The translations under genes were made by a program, and so were the position numbers. Under the pieces are notes generated by a model, which searched no databases, was not told the origin of the DNA, and was given only the letters and a program-made list of their open reading frames with translations. Source: Paludibacter sp. (GTDB lineage: Bacteria; Bacteroidota; Bacteroidia; Bacteroidales; Paludibacteraceae). Taken from it: DNA of 64,000 bases. The first letter of the stretch is position 1. Each line of letters opens with the position of its first letter. Positions 1-8,840 of the stretch are shown one piece after another. Location of the stretch: positions 186,283 through 250,282 of the forward strand of contig JAFLKK010000001.1 of NCBI GenBank assembly GCA_019163375.1. The letters run 5' to 3'.

Positions 1-14
1 TTGTTCGAATATAG

Positions 15-52
15 AAAACGGTTAATCGAGAAATTGATTAACCGTTTTTTTT
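15..52 (+). terminator. Rho-independent terminator
   Basis: A 13-bp inverted repeat (AAAACGGTTAATC, 15-27, with its complement from 35) closes a short loop and is followed by a run of eight T. The T-run is on the plus strand, so it best fits the end of a plus-strand gene left of the window. It could also stop the Nudix transcript, which ends at 104 on the minus strand. Confidence 0.8.
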
Positions 53-103
53 ATATATTCAAAGGTTTACTAACTCAAGTAAATGTATTTCTAATTACAG
101 ATT

Positions 104-631
104 TTACTTTGTCTTTGCAGGGAAATTTAAATCTTTTATTGCAATAATGCGAGCCCATTCTTGTTCAAAATTTGGGGTGAAAACGTTTTTGCCTAATTGC
201 GCTTCTATTTCACTTATTTTCCAAAATTTACCTTCCGAAATTTCAATAGGGTCGGGCTGTATATCGCCGTCGTAAACGGTATAATGGCTGTGTACAAGCT
301 CTGCCTCTTTATCCGATACAAATTTATAGCGGAGAATAAAAACCGGTTCGAAAGCCGTGATTCCTAATTCTTCTTCTACCTCCCGGCGCAGTGCATGGGC
401 AACTTCTTCCCCAAAATCGACATGCCCACCAACAGAAGTGTCCCATTTCCCCGGTTGAATATCTTTATTCATAGCTCTTTTCTGCAGATACAATTCGCCT
501 GCCGAGTTAAATACATGCAAGTGAACCACGGGGTGCAGTAAGAAAGATCCTGAATGACATTCGGTTCGTGAGGCTTTGCCAATTACCTGTCCATCGTCGG
601 TAACAAGAGGAAAATATTCTGTTTTGTTCAT
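104..631 (-). CDS. Nudix hydrolase (IDI/YfcD-like)
   Basis: The 175-residue protein is a Nudix-family hydrolase, cleaving nucleoside-diphosphate-X type substrates in the cytoplasm. The Nudix box is intact around residues 68-90: GHVDFGEEV followed by REVEEELG, giving the metal-binding G-x5-E-x7-REUxEExGU pattern. The N-terminus (EYFPLVTDDGQVIGKASRTECH) and the HPVVHLHVFN strand resemble the isopentenyl-diphosphate isomerase-like Nudix subgroup (YfcD). That subgroup is not proven to be an isomerase, so the substrate is unknown. The ATG at 631 is the first in frame. The gene diverges from the polysaccharide operon and is monocistronic. Confidence 0.88.
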   Translation of the reverse strand: MNKTEYFPLVTDDGQVIGKASRTECHSGSFLLHPVVHLHVFNSAGELYLQKRAMNKDIQPGKWDTSVGGHVDFGEEVAHALRREVEEELGITAFEPVFILRYKFVSDKEAELVHSHYTVYDGDIQPDPIEISEGKFWKISEIEAQLGKNVFTPNFEQEWARIIAIKDLNFPAKTK

Positions 632-785
632 ATTTTATAAGTTATTTCTGTTGCGGCTGTAAATTTAAAGGAATTGATTGGAATACGTACAAAAAATCGT
701 GCCCGATACTGTGTATTTCAACGTTCGTACGTATCGGTTTGTTGTTGAAGGTACTTCAAACCTGCTTAATTATTGAGCATTTAGG

Positions 786-812
786 TTGTATAAAAGCTTT
801 TTTGTATCTTTG
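786..812 (+). promoter_or_regulatory. Candidate promoter of polysaccharide operon
   Basis: TATCTTTG at 805-812 matches the Bacteroidota -7 consensus TAnnTTTG. A TTG at 786-788 lies 16 bases upstream, shorter than the usual 19-21, so only the -7 element is convincing. Confidence 0.5.
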
Positions 813-885
813 TTGGCTGTAGAATTGGTTGGGAAAATTTCCGGTGTAAAACAATAAGCATACATTCATTTTAGGAGGATGTAAA

Positions 886-924
886 ATGTCATTGTTATTG
901 CAACTATCAGTATCGCGAGTATGA
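886..924 (+). CDS. Possible 12-residue leader peptide
   Basis: ATG at 886 opens a 12-codon frame (MSLLLQLSVSRV) ending in TGA at 922-924. It sits 32 bases before the first polysaccharide gene. AGGAGG at 873-878 is a textbook Shine-Dalgarno sequence, rare in this window. It has no recognisable homologue. It may be a leader peptide affecting downstream expression, or chance. Confidence 0.3.
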   Translation: MSLLLQLSVSRV

Positions 925-956
925 TTTTTTAAGTACAATTTGTAGAAAATAATTGG

Positions 957-2246
957 ATGAAAGATTTTAAAATTGCAGTAATAGGTCTCGGTTATGTAGG
1001 TCTGCCATTGGCTATTGAGTTTGGTAAAAAATATAAAGTTCTTGGTTTTGACATCAACAAGGACCGTGTTCTGGAACTGCAAAATGGTGTAGATCATACA
1101 CTGGAAGCTGATTTGGGAGGAATGACTACTGCGATGGAACTTCGGAAAATAAATTCGGAGTTGGGTTTGTCGTTTTCCAGCGACGAGGCCGATTTGAGAG
1201 ATTATAATACCTATATCGTTACTGTTCCCACTCCTATAAATAAATTCAACATGCCCGATTTGAAGCCTTTGATAAAGGCTTCCGAAATGTTGGGACGAGT
1301 TATCAGCAAAGGTGATATTGCTATCTATGAATCGACCACTTATCCGGGCTGTACAGAGGAAGATTGTGTGCCGGTAATTGAAAAAGTGTCCGGTTTGCAC
1401 TTTAATGTCGATTTCTTTGCCGGTTATAGTCCCGAACGTATCAATCCCGGTGATAAAATAAATACGCTTACAAAAATAATGAAAGTAACTTCGGGCTCAA
1501 CACCTGAAGTAGCCGACCGTGTTGACGGTTTGTATGCTTCCATCATCACTGCAGGAACGCACAAAGCTCCTAGTCTGAAGGTGGCAGAAGCGTCTAAAAT
1601 TATTGAAAATGCGCAGCGCGATGTCAATATTTCATTTGTAAACGAATTGGCTTTGATTTTTGATAAAGTTGGTATTGATACCAACGACGTGATTGATGCT
1701 GCGGGTACAAAATGGAATTTTTTGAAATATCGTCCGGGTTTGGTGGGCGGTCATTGTATCAGTGTAGACCCCTATTATCTGGCCAGCAAAGCCGAATCGT
1801 TGGGTTATGTGCCGCAAGTCATTCTATCGGGGCGTCATGTGAACAATAGTATTGCCCCTTTTATTGCCAATAAAGTATTGAAATTGATGATCCATAAAAC
1901 GCATACCATAAAAGGTTCTAATGTGTTGATATTGGGTGTGACTTTTAAAGAAAACTGTCCGGATATACGAAATACCAAAGTAGTTGATATTTATCGCGAA
2001 CTTTGTGAATTCGGATTGAATGTAGATATTTACGACCCATGGGCTTCGGCTGAAGAGGTGAAGCACGAATACGATGTGAATATTCTTTCGCAATTAGATA
2101 AAACAAAAGAATATCAGGCTGTGCTTTTGGCCGTTTCGCATGATGAATTTAAAGAATTTGATTTTGAAAGACACTACAAAGCCGGTGCGGTTGTGTTTGA
2201 TACAAAAGCTGTTGTTGAACGACAATGGGTTGATGGTCGCCTGTAG
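957..2246 (+). CDS. tviB: UDP-N-acetyl-hexosamine 6-dehydrogenase, TviB/VipA type
   Basis: This 429-residue enzyme oxidises C6 of a UDP-N-acetylhexosamine to the uronic acid, using NAD in two steps. The N-terminal Rossmann loop is GLGYVGLPLA (about residues 10-19). VPTPIN, YESTTYPGCTEE and YSPERINPGD follow. The catalytic-cysteine segment is GLVGGHCISVDPYYL, and the C-terminal domain carries TFKENCPDIRNTK. The whole length aligns by eye with the Salmonella Vi-antigen dehydrogenase TviB, including the CTEE and NTQRD/NAQRD signatures. It is the first gene of the operon and lies 3 bases from the flippase gene. No partner 4-epimerase (TviC type) is in the window, so the final sugar is undetermined. 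The start at 957 gives the family's usual N-terminus. Confidence 0.9.
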   Translation: MKDFKIAVIGLGYVGLPLAIEFGKKYKVLGFDINKDRVLELQNGVDHTLEADLGGMTTAMELRKINSELGLSFSSDEADLRDYNTYIVTVPTPINKFNMPDLKPLIKASEMLGRVISKGDIAIYESTTYPGCTEEDCVPVIEKVSGLHFNVDFFAGYSPERINPGDKINTLTKIMKVTSGSTPEVADRVDGLYASIITAGTHKAPSLKVAEASKIIENAQRDVNISFVNELALIFDKVGIDTNDVIDAAGTKWNFLKYRPGLVGGHCISVDPYYLASKAESLGYVPQVILSGRHVNNSIAPFIANKVLKLMIHKTHTIKGSNVLILGVTFKENCPDIRNTKVVDIYRELCEFGLNVDIYDPWASAEEVKHEYDVNILSQLDKTKEYQAVLLAVSHDEFKEFDFERHYKAGAVVFDTKAVVERQWVDGRL

Positions 2247-2249
2247 AGT

Positions 2250-3506
2250 ATGACGACTTTTACGGACATAAAAATGCTTTTTAAAAGCAATAAAGTGGTT
2301 GCGGAAAACTACTTTTTTATGACTGTATTGCAAGTGCTGAACACACTGTTCTATGTGTTGATTTACCCATATCTCATTAGAACGCTGGGTGCAGAGTCTT
2401 ATGGATTATATGTTTTTGCAATGTCTATCGTTACTTATTTTGTAAGTTTTGTAGGCTTTGGATTCGATCTTCCTGCTGTGAAAATAATAGCTCAGCATCC
2501 TACTGACGAAAAACTGAGGACGCATACACTTTCTTGTATCTTTACTGCAAAAATCTATTTGGAAATCATATCGTTGATTGTTTTTTCAAGTATTATTTTT
2601 TCGGTTCCCTACCTGCGGAATAATTGGGTTCTACTTTTCATTTGTTTTTCTCAAACGCTGACGAACATCGTTTTTCCACAGTGGTATTTTCAAGGCTTGC
2701 AGAAAATGCGGACGGTGACTTATGTTCAATTAGCATTGAAATTGATTTCGTTGCCATTTATTTTTCTAGCTGTTCATACTTCGAATGATATAAATGCTTT
2801 TGCTCTGATTGCTTCAGTTACTAGTGTTGGAGGTGGATTTGCTGCAGCAGCTATCATTCAGTTTTACGATAAAATTCGAATACAGATAATGCCTTTTGAT
2901 GCTGTAAAAAAATGGTATGCAGAGGCAACTCCTTTTTTTTTAAGCACCTCTGCGAGTCTGATAAAAGAACAAACAGTAGCTATTTTGATAGGTGTATTTT
3001 TTGGAATGAAAGATGTTGCGATTTACGATTTAGCGAATAAAATAGTGGCTGTGCCAAGATTGCTTCTAACGAGCATTAACGGAGCATTGTTCCCGAATAT
3101 TATTTCGAAATTTAGTACTCACTTGATAAAAAAGATACTTCATTATCAAGTGTATTTATGCCTGATTATTATCGGTTTGATAGCCTTATTGGGGAAATGG
3201 GTAGTGCTGCTTATGGGTGGTATTTCGATGATTGGTTCGTACCCACTTGCAATTATACTAAGTGTCACCATTTTACCTTGGTTGATCGTTAGCTCTTTTA
3301 TCTATTTTATATTTGTTCCAACTAATAACTATTATTTTGTGACTAAAAATCAAGTGGTGGCGCTGATTAGTTTTGTTGTTTATTGTGCAATTGGGCTATT
3401 ATTTATAGATAATATATATGTTTTTGCTGCGGCACTTTCGCTCTCGGGTTTGACCGAAATTGTTTTTTGCAGTTATCTGATTCGTAAGAATGCCTTGTTA
3501 ATTTGA
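2250..3506 (+). CDS. Wzx-like polysaccharide flippase
   Basis: A 418-residue integral membrane protein rich in hydrophobic helices (about 12). Near the N-terminus is the LIYPYLIRTLGAESYGLYVFAM-like segment typical of O-antigen/teichoic acid export proteins of the MATE/MVF fold. It should move lipid-linked repeat units across the inner membrane. The ATG at 2250 is 3 bases after the dehydrogenase stop; a second possible start, MLFKSNK, lies 24 bases in. The context of dehydrogenase, glycosyltransferases and polymerase supports a Wzx/Wzy pathway. As usual for flippases the sequence says nothing about the sugar. Confidence 0.85.
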   Translation: MTTFTDIKMLFKSNKVVAENYFFMTVLQVLNTLFYVLIYPYLIRTLGAESYGLYVFAMSIVTYFVSFVGFGFDLPAVKIIAQHPTDEKLRTHTLSCIFTAKIYLEIISLIVFSSIIFSVPYLRNNWVLLFICFSQTLTNIVFPQWYFQGLQKMRTVTYVQLALKLISLPFIFLAVHTSNDINAFALIASVTSVGGGFAAAAIIQFYDKIRIQIMPFDAVKKWYAEATPFFLSTSASLIKEQTVAILIGVFFGMKDVAIYDLANKIVAVPRLLLTSINGALFPNIISKFSTHLIKKILHYQVYLCLIIIGLIALLGKWVVLLMGGISMIGSYPLAIILSVTILPWLIVSSFIYFIFVPTNNYYFVTKNQVVALISFVVYCAIGLLFIDNIYVFAAALSLSGLTEIVFCSYLIRKNALLI

Positions 3507-3537
3507 TTTTTGTTTTCCTTATATTTTTTCGAAGTTT

Positions 3538-4386
3538 ATGTACGATTTATCAATAGTTATTCCTACCATTGGGCGTGAAAAAGAAGTGCGATTGCTTTTG
3601 CAATCCATCTCCGATACCATTCCCGACAGGCTGTTGTACGAAATAATTATTGTAGACCAGAATTCCGACGATTTATTGTTATCTGCCATTCGCGATGCAA
3701 ATAATTCCAATATAAAGCATTGTAAAGTTCCGTTCAGAGGTTTGTCTAAAGCGAAAAATTATGGAACAAAGCAAGCTTCAGGTCGCTTTATTTGTTTCCC
3801 CGATGACGATTGTAGAATGCTTGAAAATAGCATTGAAACAGCGCTCAATTTGTTGAATACGAATCAATATGATATGGTTACAGGTAGATGTGCCGACGAG
3901 GATGGTAATGATAGTATACTGAAGTTTCATAAATCATATGCTGACCTCACGATTGATAACTTTGAGGGAAAAATGGTAGAGCCTGCCATTTTTGCGAAAA
4001 GAGAATTGATGCTGGAATATCGTTTTGATGAAACGCTGGGTGTAGGAACTTTTCACGGTGCTGAAGAAGGGTTTGATTTGGTCTATAGATTGCTAAAGGA
4101 TAAAAAACGGATTTTTTATTCTCCGGATCTGTGCTTGTATCACCCACAAGTTATTTTGGACAAATCGGAGCCCAAATCTATTTTGCGTGCTTTTACGTAT
4201 CGTTGTGGTTTAGGACGGGTTTGTGTGAGGCATAAACTGTATCGTAAATTACTGAAGCGGTTATTTGCAGTACTTTTGTTTATACCTTTTTGCGCACTGT
4301 TCCGCCGAAATAGTTTGCGTTTTTACCTGGCTGAGATGTTGGGAATACTTTCGGGAGTTATTGTAAAACCACATCCGAATGAGTAA
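3538..4386 (+). CDS. Glycosyltransferase family 2
   Basis: A 282-residue GT-A glycosyltransferase. It starts with the nucleotide-binding strand LSIVIPTIGREKEVRLLLQSI and reaches the metal-binding acidic motif FPDDDC near residue 98. GAEEGFDLVYRLL marks the acceptor/catalytic region, and a hydrophobic C-terminal stretch (LLKRLFAVLLFIPFCALF) probably anchors it to the membrane. It should add one sugar to the lipid-linked repeat unit. Donor and linkage cannot be read from sequence. Its 3' end overlaps the polymerase gene by 8 bases, which suggests translational coupling. Confidence 0.85.
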   Translation: MYDLSIVIPTIGREKEVRLLLQSISDTIPDRLLYEIIIVDQNSDDLLLSAIRDANNSNIKHCKVPFRGLSKAKNYGTKQASGRFICFPDDDCRMLENSIETALNLLNTNQYDMVTGRCADEDGNDSILKFHKSYADLTIDNFEGKMVEPAIFAKRELMLEYRFDETLGVGTFHGAEEGFDLVYRLLKDKKRIFYSPDLCLYHPQVILDKSEPKSILRAFTYRCGLGRVCVRHKLYRKLLKRLFAVLLFIPFCALFRRNSLRFYLAEMLGILSGVIVKPHPNE

Positions 4387-5668
4387 ATCTACAGTCACCT
4401 TGATCATAATTTGGTCTGCCATTGCATCCATCTTTTCATTTTTGTTTGATGTCGACTCTTTGTTGATACCCTTTTTGTTCCTTATATCACAAGCCTTTTT
4501 GGGTGTTCTGTTGATTAATGTAGAGAATGAAGCATTTTATCCTCAGGACATAAGAGTTCTTTTTATAGTCACCTACTCCTTGTATTCGCTGTTCTGCCCG
4601 TTGATATCGCTCCTTGGTTTTGATGTTTTTTTATCAACTATGCCGCTGACCACTTTTTGTTTCGGGTTAGGGATGACAGGTTTTAATCTGGGAAATATCT
4701 TATTCCCGGTAAAGTGGGTAAATATTTCATTGATTAAGAACAGTGTTAATTATTCATTGTTGCTATTACTATTATTAGCAGAACTGATTGTGTTGACCGT
4801 TTATTTAATTGCGTACCATGTTCCTGTTTTTACTACCTTAGGTCAGTTTGATCGTTTCGAATTTTTTGCAACGATTAATCAGGTTTGGGTTGTTTTGACC
4901 ATGGCTATTTCATTGACGTCCTGTTTGATTATTTACTATTTCGACGAACGGAATAAGAAACAATTTCTGTTCGGTATCTTATTGATAGTGTATTATATAG
5001 CACTTCAACTTTCGCTGGGGAACAGAAGAGATTTTTTGCCCATACTCTTATTCTCTACTTCTTATTTTCTTACTAAATATCGTTCAAAGTTAAATGTAAA
5101 GGTTGTGATTATTGGCGCAGTACTCTTTATTGGGTCTTTTTGGCTTGTTCAACAGCGGAATAATAATTTGGAGTATAGTCGTGTTGGAGCAGTTCAGGAA
5201 TCGTTTGTTGATAATGAATTTGTGTATCCAATGCAAACTCTGGCCTATGTTATTGATGATAAATGGGATTTGCGATACGGTTATACTTACTTTATTTTGC
5301 CTTTTCAGGTAGCTATTCCACGGTATTTTTACCCGGATAAACCGGATGACTTAGGTAAAGAATTTGTAAACGAAACCTTCGGAGAGGGATCGCAGGGTTA
5401 TGCCTACACGCCGGTAACGGAGGCTTATCTTAACTTTGGTATTTTAGGTTCCTTATTCGTATTTCTGCTTTTTGCGTTGTTTCTTTCACAATTGGTTCGG
5501 AGATTCAACTCATACAGCATTTCTTTTGTGTATTTTTTGTTATATTCTTTTGTATTTGACTTTTGTAGAGGTACTTTTGCAACCGTAATATATCAGGTTT
5601 TTGTTTCGTTGCTGTTTTATTTTATTATTGATAAATTAATTAAAAAAGCCCCCTCTTACAATCAATAG
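4379..5668 (+). CDS. Wzy-like O-antigen/repeat-unit polymerase
   Basis: A 429-residue protein with about 10-12 transmembrane helices and one large polar loop around residues 260-345 (RNNNLEYSRVG, FPQ-like LPFQVAIPRYFYPDKPDD). This is the architecture of oligosaccharide repeat-unit polymerases. It would join flipped repeat units on the periplasmic face. The call rests on topology, the loop, and the position between glycosyltransferase genes and near wzx, because this family is poorly conserved. It overlaps the upstream glycosyltransferase by 8 bases, and the next gene starts immediately after its stop codon. Confidence 0.8.
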   Translation: MSKSTVTLIIIWSAIASIFSFLFDVDSLLIPFLFLISQAFLGVLLINVENEAFYPQDIRVLFIVTYSLYSLFCPLISLLGFDVFLSTMPLTTFCFGLGMTGFNLGNILFPVKWVNISLIKNSVNYSLLLLLLLAELIVLTVYLIAYHVPVFTTLGQFDRFEFFATINQVWVVLTMAISLTSCLIIYYFDERNKKQFLFGILLIVYYIALQLSLGNRRDFLPILLFSTSYFLTKYRSKLNVKVVIIGAVLFIGSFWLVQQRNNNLEYSRVGAVQESFVDNEFVYPMQTLAYVIDDKWDLRYGYTYFILPFQVAIPRYFYPDKPDDLGKEFVNETFGEGSQGYAYTPVTEAYLNFGILGSLFVFLLFALFLSQLVRRFNSYSISFVYFLLYSFVFDFCRGTFATVIYQVFVSLLFYFIIDKLIKKAPSYNQ

Positions 5669-6760
5669 ATGAATATTTTTCTGGATAATATCGTTTTCTC
5701 GCTGCAAAAACAAGGCGGTATCTCTGTGTTTTGGTATGAGTTTTTAAAGAGAATCATGCAGGATGCTGATTTCGATTGTAAGTTTATTGATCTTCCCAAT
5801 GATAATATTTTTAGGAAACAATTGGATATTCCATTGTCCGATATATTGGATAATAGATTAAACAAACTGCCTGTCAAGGTTCAAAGGTACGTTAATCCTA
5901 CCATAAAAGAAGAAGGCATTTTTCACTCGAGTTATTATCGGGTAAGTAATGGTTCGCAAGTTTGTAATGTAACGACAGTACACGATTTCACGTACGAATA
6001 CTATTTTAAAGGTTTACCTAAGTTCGTGCATCACTTTCAAAAAAAGAACGCAATATTAAACTCGAAAAAGATTATTTGTGTTTCGAATAATACAAAAACC
6101 GATCTGTTGAGATTTTACCCGAACCTGAACGAACGGCAAATTGAAGTGATTTACAACGGAGTGAGCGATGATTATTTTCCATTGCATACAAGAGACAGCG
6201 CTTTTCTGAATAATACCTTTGGTACTGATTTTAAAGAATATGTATTGTTTGTTGGGAAACGAGAAGATACCTATAAAAACTTTGATATGGTGGTGGATGC
6301 CTGTAAGTTGACCAAGAGTAAGCTACTGATAGTTGGAGGTGGTTATTTAAGTCGATCGGAAGTGGCAATGCTGGACGTACAATTGGGGTTGCACCAATAC
6401 AAGCAAATAGCCGGGGTGGCAAACGTGCAACTAAATGAAATATACAACAATGCATCTTTTCTAGTGTATCCGTCGCTGTACGAGGGGTTCGGTATTTCGA
6501 TTCTTGAGGCGCAAAAGTCCGGTTGCCCTGTAATTTGTTCTAATACTTCTTCTATTCCCGAAATAGCAGGTAAAGGAGCATATTTGCTGGAAAAAATATC
6601 GGCTTTAAAAATTGCAGATATACTATTACAAAATAAATCACGAAATATAACCAAATTAATTATTGATGAGGGTTATTTGAATAGTCAATTTTACTCTTGG
6701 GATAAATGTTATCAGGAAACTAAGCAAGTTTACCAGGACATGTACACTGAGTTTATCTAA
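5669..6760 (+). CDS. Glycosyltransferase family 1/4
   Basis: A 363-residue GT-B glycosyltransferase. The N-terminal half has the acceptor-side segments (SLQKQGGISVFWYEFL, TTVHDFTYEYYF, ICVSNNTKTDLLRFYP). The C-terminal half carries the donor-binding motif YEGFGISILEAQKSGCPVI with the E-x7-E pair, then SSIPEIAGKGAYL. The family retains the donor sugar's anomeric configuration. Its start codon abuts the polymerase stop codon (TAG ATG), so it belongs to the operon. Its role is addition of one residue to the repeat unit; the specific sugar is unknown. Confidence 0.88.
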   Translation: MNIFLDNIVFSLQKQGGISVFWYEFLKRIMQDADFDCKFIDLPNDNIFRKQLDIPLSDILDNRLNKLPVKVQRYVNPTIKEEGIFHSSYYRVSNGSQVCNVTTVHDFTYEYYFKGLPKFVHHFQKKNAILNSKKIICVSNNTKTDLLRFYPNLNERQIEVIYNGVSDDYFPLHTRDSAFLNNTFGTDFKEYVLFVGKREDTYKNFDMVVDACKLTKSKLLIVGGGYLSRSEVAMLDVQLGLHQYKQIAGVANVQLNEIYNNASFLVYPSLYEGFGISILEAQKSGCPVICSNTSSIPEIAGKGAYLLEKISALKIADILLQNKSRNITKLIIDEGYLNSQFYSWDKCYQETKQVYQDMYTEFI

Positions 6761-6776
6761 TAATTCTTTTTTTTTG

Positions 6777-7532
6777 ATGAAGATTTCAATCATAACGGTT
6801 GCTTACAACAGCGCCTCTACTATAAGAGATACCATTGAATCGGTACTGGCTCAAACTTATCAGGATATTGAATATATTCTGGTGGATGGTGACTCGTATG
6901 ATAATACCTTGGCAATTATAAAAGAATATGAGCCTAAGTTTGATGGGCGATTGCGCTGGGTGAGTGCAAAAGATAAAGGTATTTACGATGCCATGAATAA
7001 TGGTTTGGCTATAGTAACAGGCGATGTAGTGGCAATTCTAAATTCGGACGATGTATATTGTGATGCATGTGCATTAGAAAAGGTAGTCTCGGTTTTCAAA
7101 AAACATGAACAGCTCGATTCGGTATATGCCGATATGGTGTATGTTTCGCATGACGATACCTCCAGAATTGTGCGACGATGGACTACCGGACTCCAAAGAC
7201 CTTTCAAAACCGGATGGCATCCGGCGCATCCAACTATGTATATTAAACGGGAGTTATTTGCCAAATATGGAAATTATAATCTTGAGTTTAAGTTGGCATC
7301 CGATTTTGAGCTAATGCTTCGTTTCTTGGAGAAGCATAAAATGTCTACGTATTACTTAAAAGAAACTTTGGTAAGCATGCGACTGGGTGGAGCTAGTAAT
7401 AAGAATCTGAGAAATATACTTAGCCAAAATATCGAGTGTGTCAGGGCATTCAGGATAAATGGATTGAAAGTAAATCCGATTTTATATCCCTGGTTTCGTA
7501 TTTTGCCGAAATTATTACAGTTTGTAAAATAA
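6777..7532 (+). CDS. Glycosyltransferase family 2
   Basis: A 251-residue GT-A enzyme of the short WcaA/colanic-acid-like type: ISIITVAYNSASTIRDTIESV at the start, YILVDGDSYDNT, the DKGIYDAMNNGL motif, the metal-binding LNSDD, and GWHPAHPTMYIKRELF before the acceptor region. The ATG at 6777 is preferred over an in-frame TTG one codon earlier because the family starts MKISIIT. It is 16 bases after the previous gene and is the last dedicated glycosyltransferase of the operon. Confidence 0.88.
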   Translation: MKISIITVAYNSASTIRDTIESVLAQTYQDIEYILVDGDSYDNTLAIIKEYEPKFDGRLRWVSAKDKGIYDAMNNGLAIVTGDVVAILNSDDVYCDACALEKVVSVFKKHEQLDSVYADMVYVSHDDTSRIVRRWTTGLQRPFKTGWHPAHPTMYIKRELFAKYGNYNLEFKLASDFELMLRFLEKHKMSTYYLKETLVSMRLGGASNKNLRNILSQNIECVRAFRINGLKVNPILYPWFRILPKLLQFVK

Positions 7533-7588
7533 TATTGTTGCAGTTTATCTATTTAGTACTATATTTGTTTATTATTTAATTTAGTTCT

Positions 7589-8719
7589 ATGAAAAAAGTT
7601 TTTGTAAGCGGATGCTATGATATGTTGCATAGTGGTCATGTTGCATTTTTTGAAGAGGCCGCTTCATATGGTCAGCTTTATGTAGGAATCGGTTCAGACA
7701 AAACAATCAATGAGTTGAAGGCGCGCAAAACCATTAATTCTGATGCCGAAAGGTTGTATATGGTTAAGTCGCTACGAGTTGTACAAGATGCATGGGTCAA
7801 TAAAGGTGGTGGGCTTCTTGACTTTTTAGATGAGTTGAAAGAATTACAACCGGATATCTTTTTTGTAAATGCCGATGGTCATACTCCTCAGAAAGAAGCC
7901 CTTTGTAAAGAATTGAACATTGAGTATGTTGTGAGTAAACGTGTTCCGCATGGTAATTTGCCGGTTCGTTCTACTACCGCTTTGCGACAAGAATGTAAAA
8001 TTCCATATCGCATCGATTTGGCCGGAGGTTGGCACGATCAACCCTATGTGAGTAAATATGCTGCCGGATCGGTACTTACAATTTGTATTGAGCCCGATTT
8101 TGAGTTTAATGATAGAAGTGGAATGTCTACAAGTAGCCGTAAAAAGGCGATTGAACTTTGGCAAACTGATATACCTGATGGAGATAAAGAGAAATTGGCG
8201 AAAACTTTGTTTTGCTTCGAAAATCCACCGGGTACAAATTATGTAAGTGGTTCTCAGGATTCATTGGGTATTACCATGCCGGGTCTGAATAAATATCTAT
8301 ATGATGGTGGATATTGGCCTACTGATATTCAACGTGTTCAGATACCCGAAGTTCTAGATTGGATAGAAGAACGTATTTGGATGATTCCACTCTATCCACG
8401 GCATGATAATTACGATGTGTTGGCAAATACAAGTATTGATGAAATGCGTGTACAAGCTCTAAGTCAGGCAACGGATGAATGTTGGAATGCACTGCAGCAA
8501 AAGGATGCAGAGGCAGTGGGACGGGCTATGACTAAAAGTTTCAACGCTCAGATAGCCATGTTCCCAAATATGGTTTCTCCGGATATTATGGAGCAAATAG
8601 AAAATTACAGACCAAACGTTTTGGGTTGGAAAGTAAGTGGCGCCGGAGGTGGTGGTTATCTTATTTTCTTCAGCGAAAATCCTATCGAAAACGCTATTCA
8701 GATAAGAATAAGAAGATAA
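7589..8719 (+). CDS. Cytidylyltransferase-GHMP sugar kinase fusion
   Basis: A 376-residue two-domain protein. Residues 1-135 are an RfaE/TagD-type nucleotidyltransferase: SGCYDMLHSGH with the HxGH motif at 14-17, and VRSTTALR near 127-134 at the ISSTR position. Residues 138-376 are a GHMP kinase: YRIDLAGGWHD (substrate motif), a degenerate phosphate loop SGMSTSSR, SGSQDSLGI, and the C-terminal KVSGAGGGGYLIFF. The likely job is two steps towards an NDP-sugar: kinase phosphorylation at C1, then nucleotidyl transfer. This parallels bifunctional Fkp and the HddA/HldE heptose enzymes, but with a different nucleotidyltransferase fold from Fkp. The substrate is unknown. It closes the polysaccharide operon and is followed by a terminator. 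Confidence 0.8.
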   Translation: MKKVFVSGCYDMLHSGHVAFFEEAASYGQLYVGIGSDKTINELKARKTINSDAERLYMVKSLRVVQDAWVNKGGGLLDFLDELKELQPDIFFVNADGHTPQKEALCKELNIEYVVSKRVPHGNLPVRSTTALRQECKIPYRIDLAGGWHDQPYVSKYAAGSVLTICIEPDFEFNDRSGMSTSSRKKAIELWQTDIPDGDKEKLAKTLFCFENPPGTNYVSGSQDSLGITMPGLNKYLYDGGYWPTDIQRVQIPEVLDWIEERIWMIPLYPRHDNYDVLANTSIDEMRVQALSQATDECWNALQQKDAEAVGRAMTKSFNAQIAMFPNMVSPDIMEQIENYRPNVLGWKVSGAGGGGYLIFFSENPIENAIQIRIRR

Positions 8720-8840
8720 TCGGAAATCGTTGCGAGCCCGTTTCTGTTTTTAACAAATAAATAGAGTAGGCTGGTTACAAGCCTGTTTATCTGTGTTTTG
8801 CTTTTAAAAACTAGAATATCACATACTTCTTCGTTTATAA

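Larger units (their letters stand above)
632..956. other. Divergent intergenic region with promoter and mini-ORF
   Basis: These 325 bases separate the Nudix gene from the polysaccharide operon. They hold a -7 type element (TATCTTTG, 805-812) pointing right. They also hold a 12-codon reading frame (886-924) behind an AGGAGG sequence, which implies an mRNA leader of about 140 nt before the first operon gene. No RNA family was recognised. Confidence 0.6.

Noticed and set aside
756-1400. 214-codon open frame antisense to the dehydrogenase gene and its leader
   Set aside because: It is antisense to a clearly conserved enzyme, has low-complexity composition and no family motif; a shadow frame.
8640-8719. 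Frameshift at the 3' end of the nucleotidyltransferase-kinase fusion
   Set aside because: The GHMP C-terminal glycine motif is complete and only a short basic tail follows; no conserved sequence was seen in other frames downstream.
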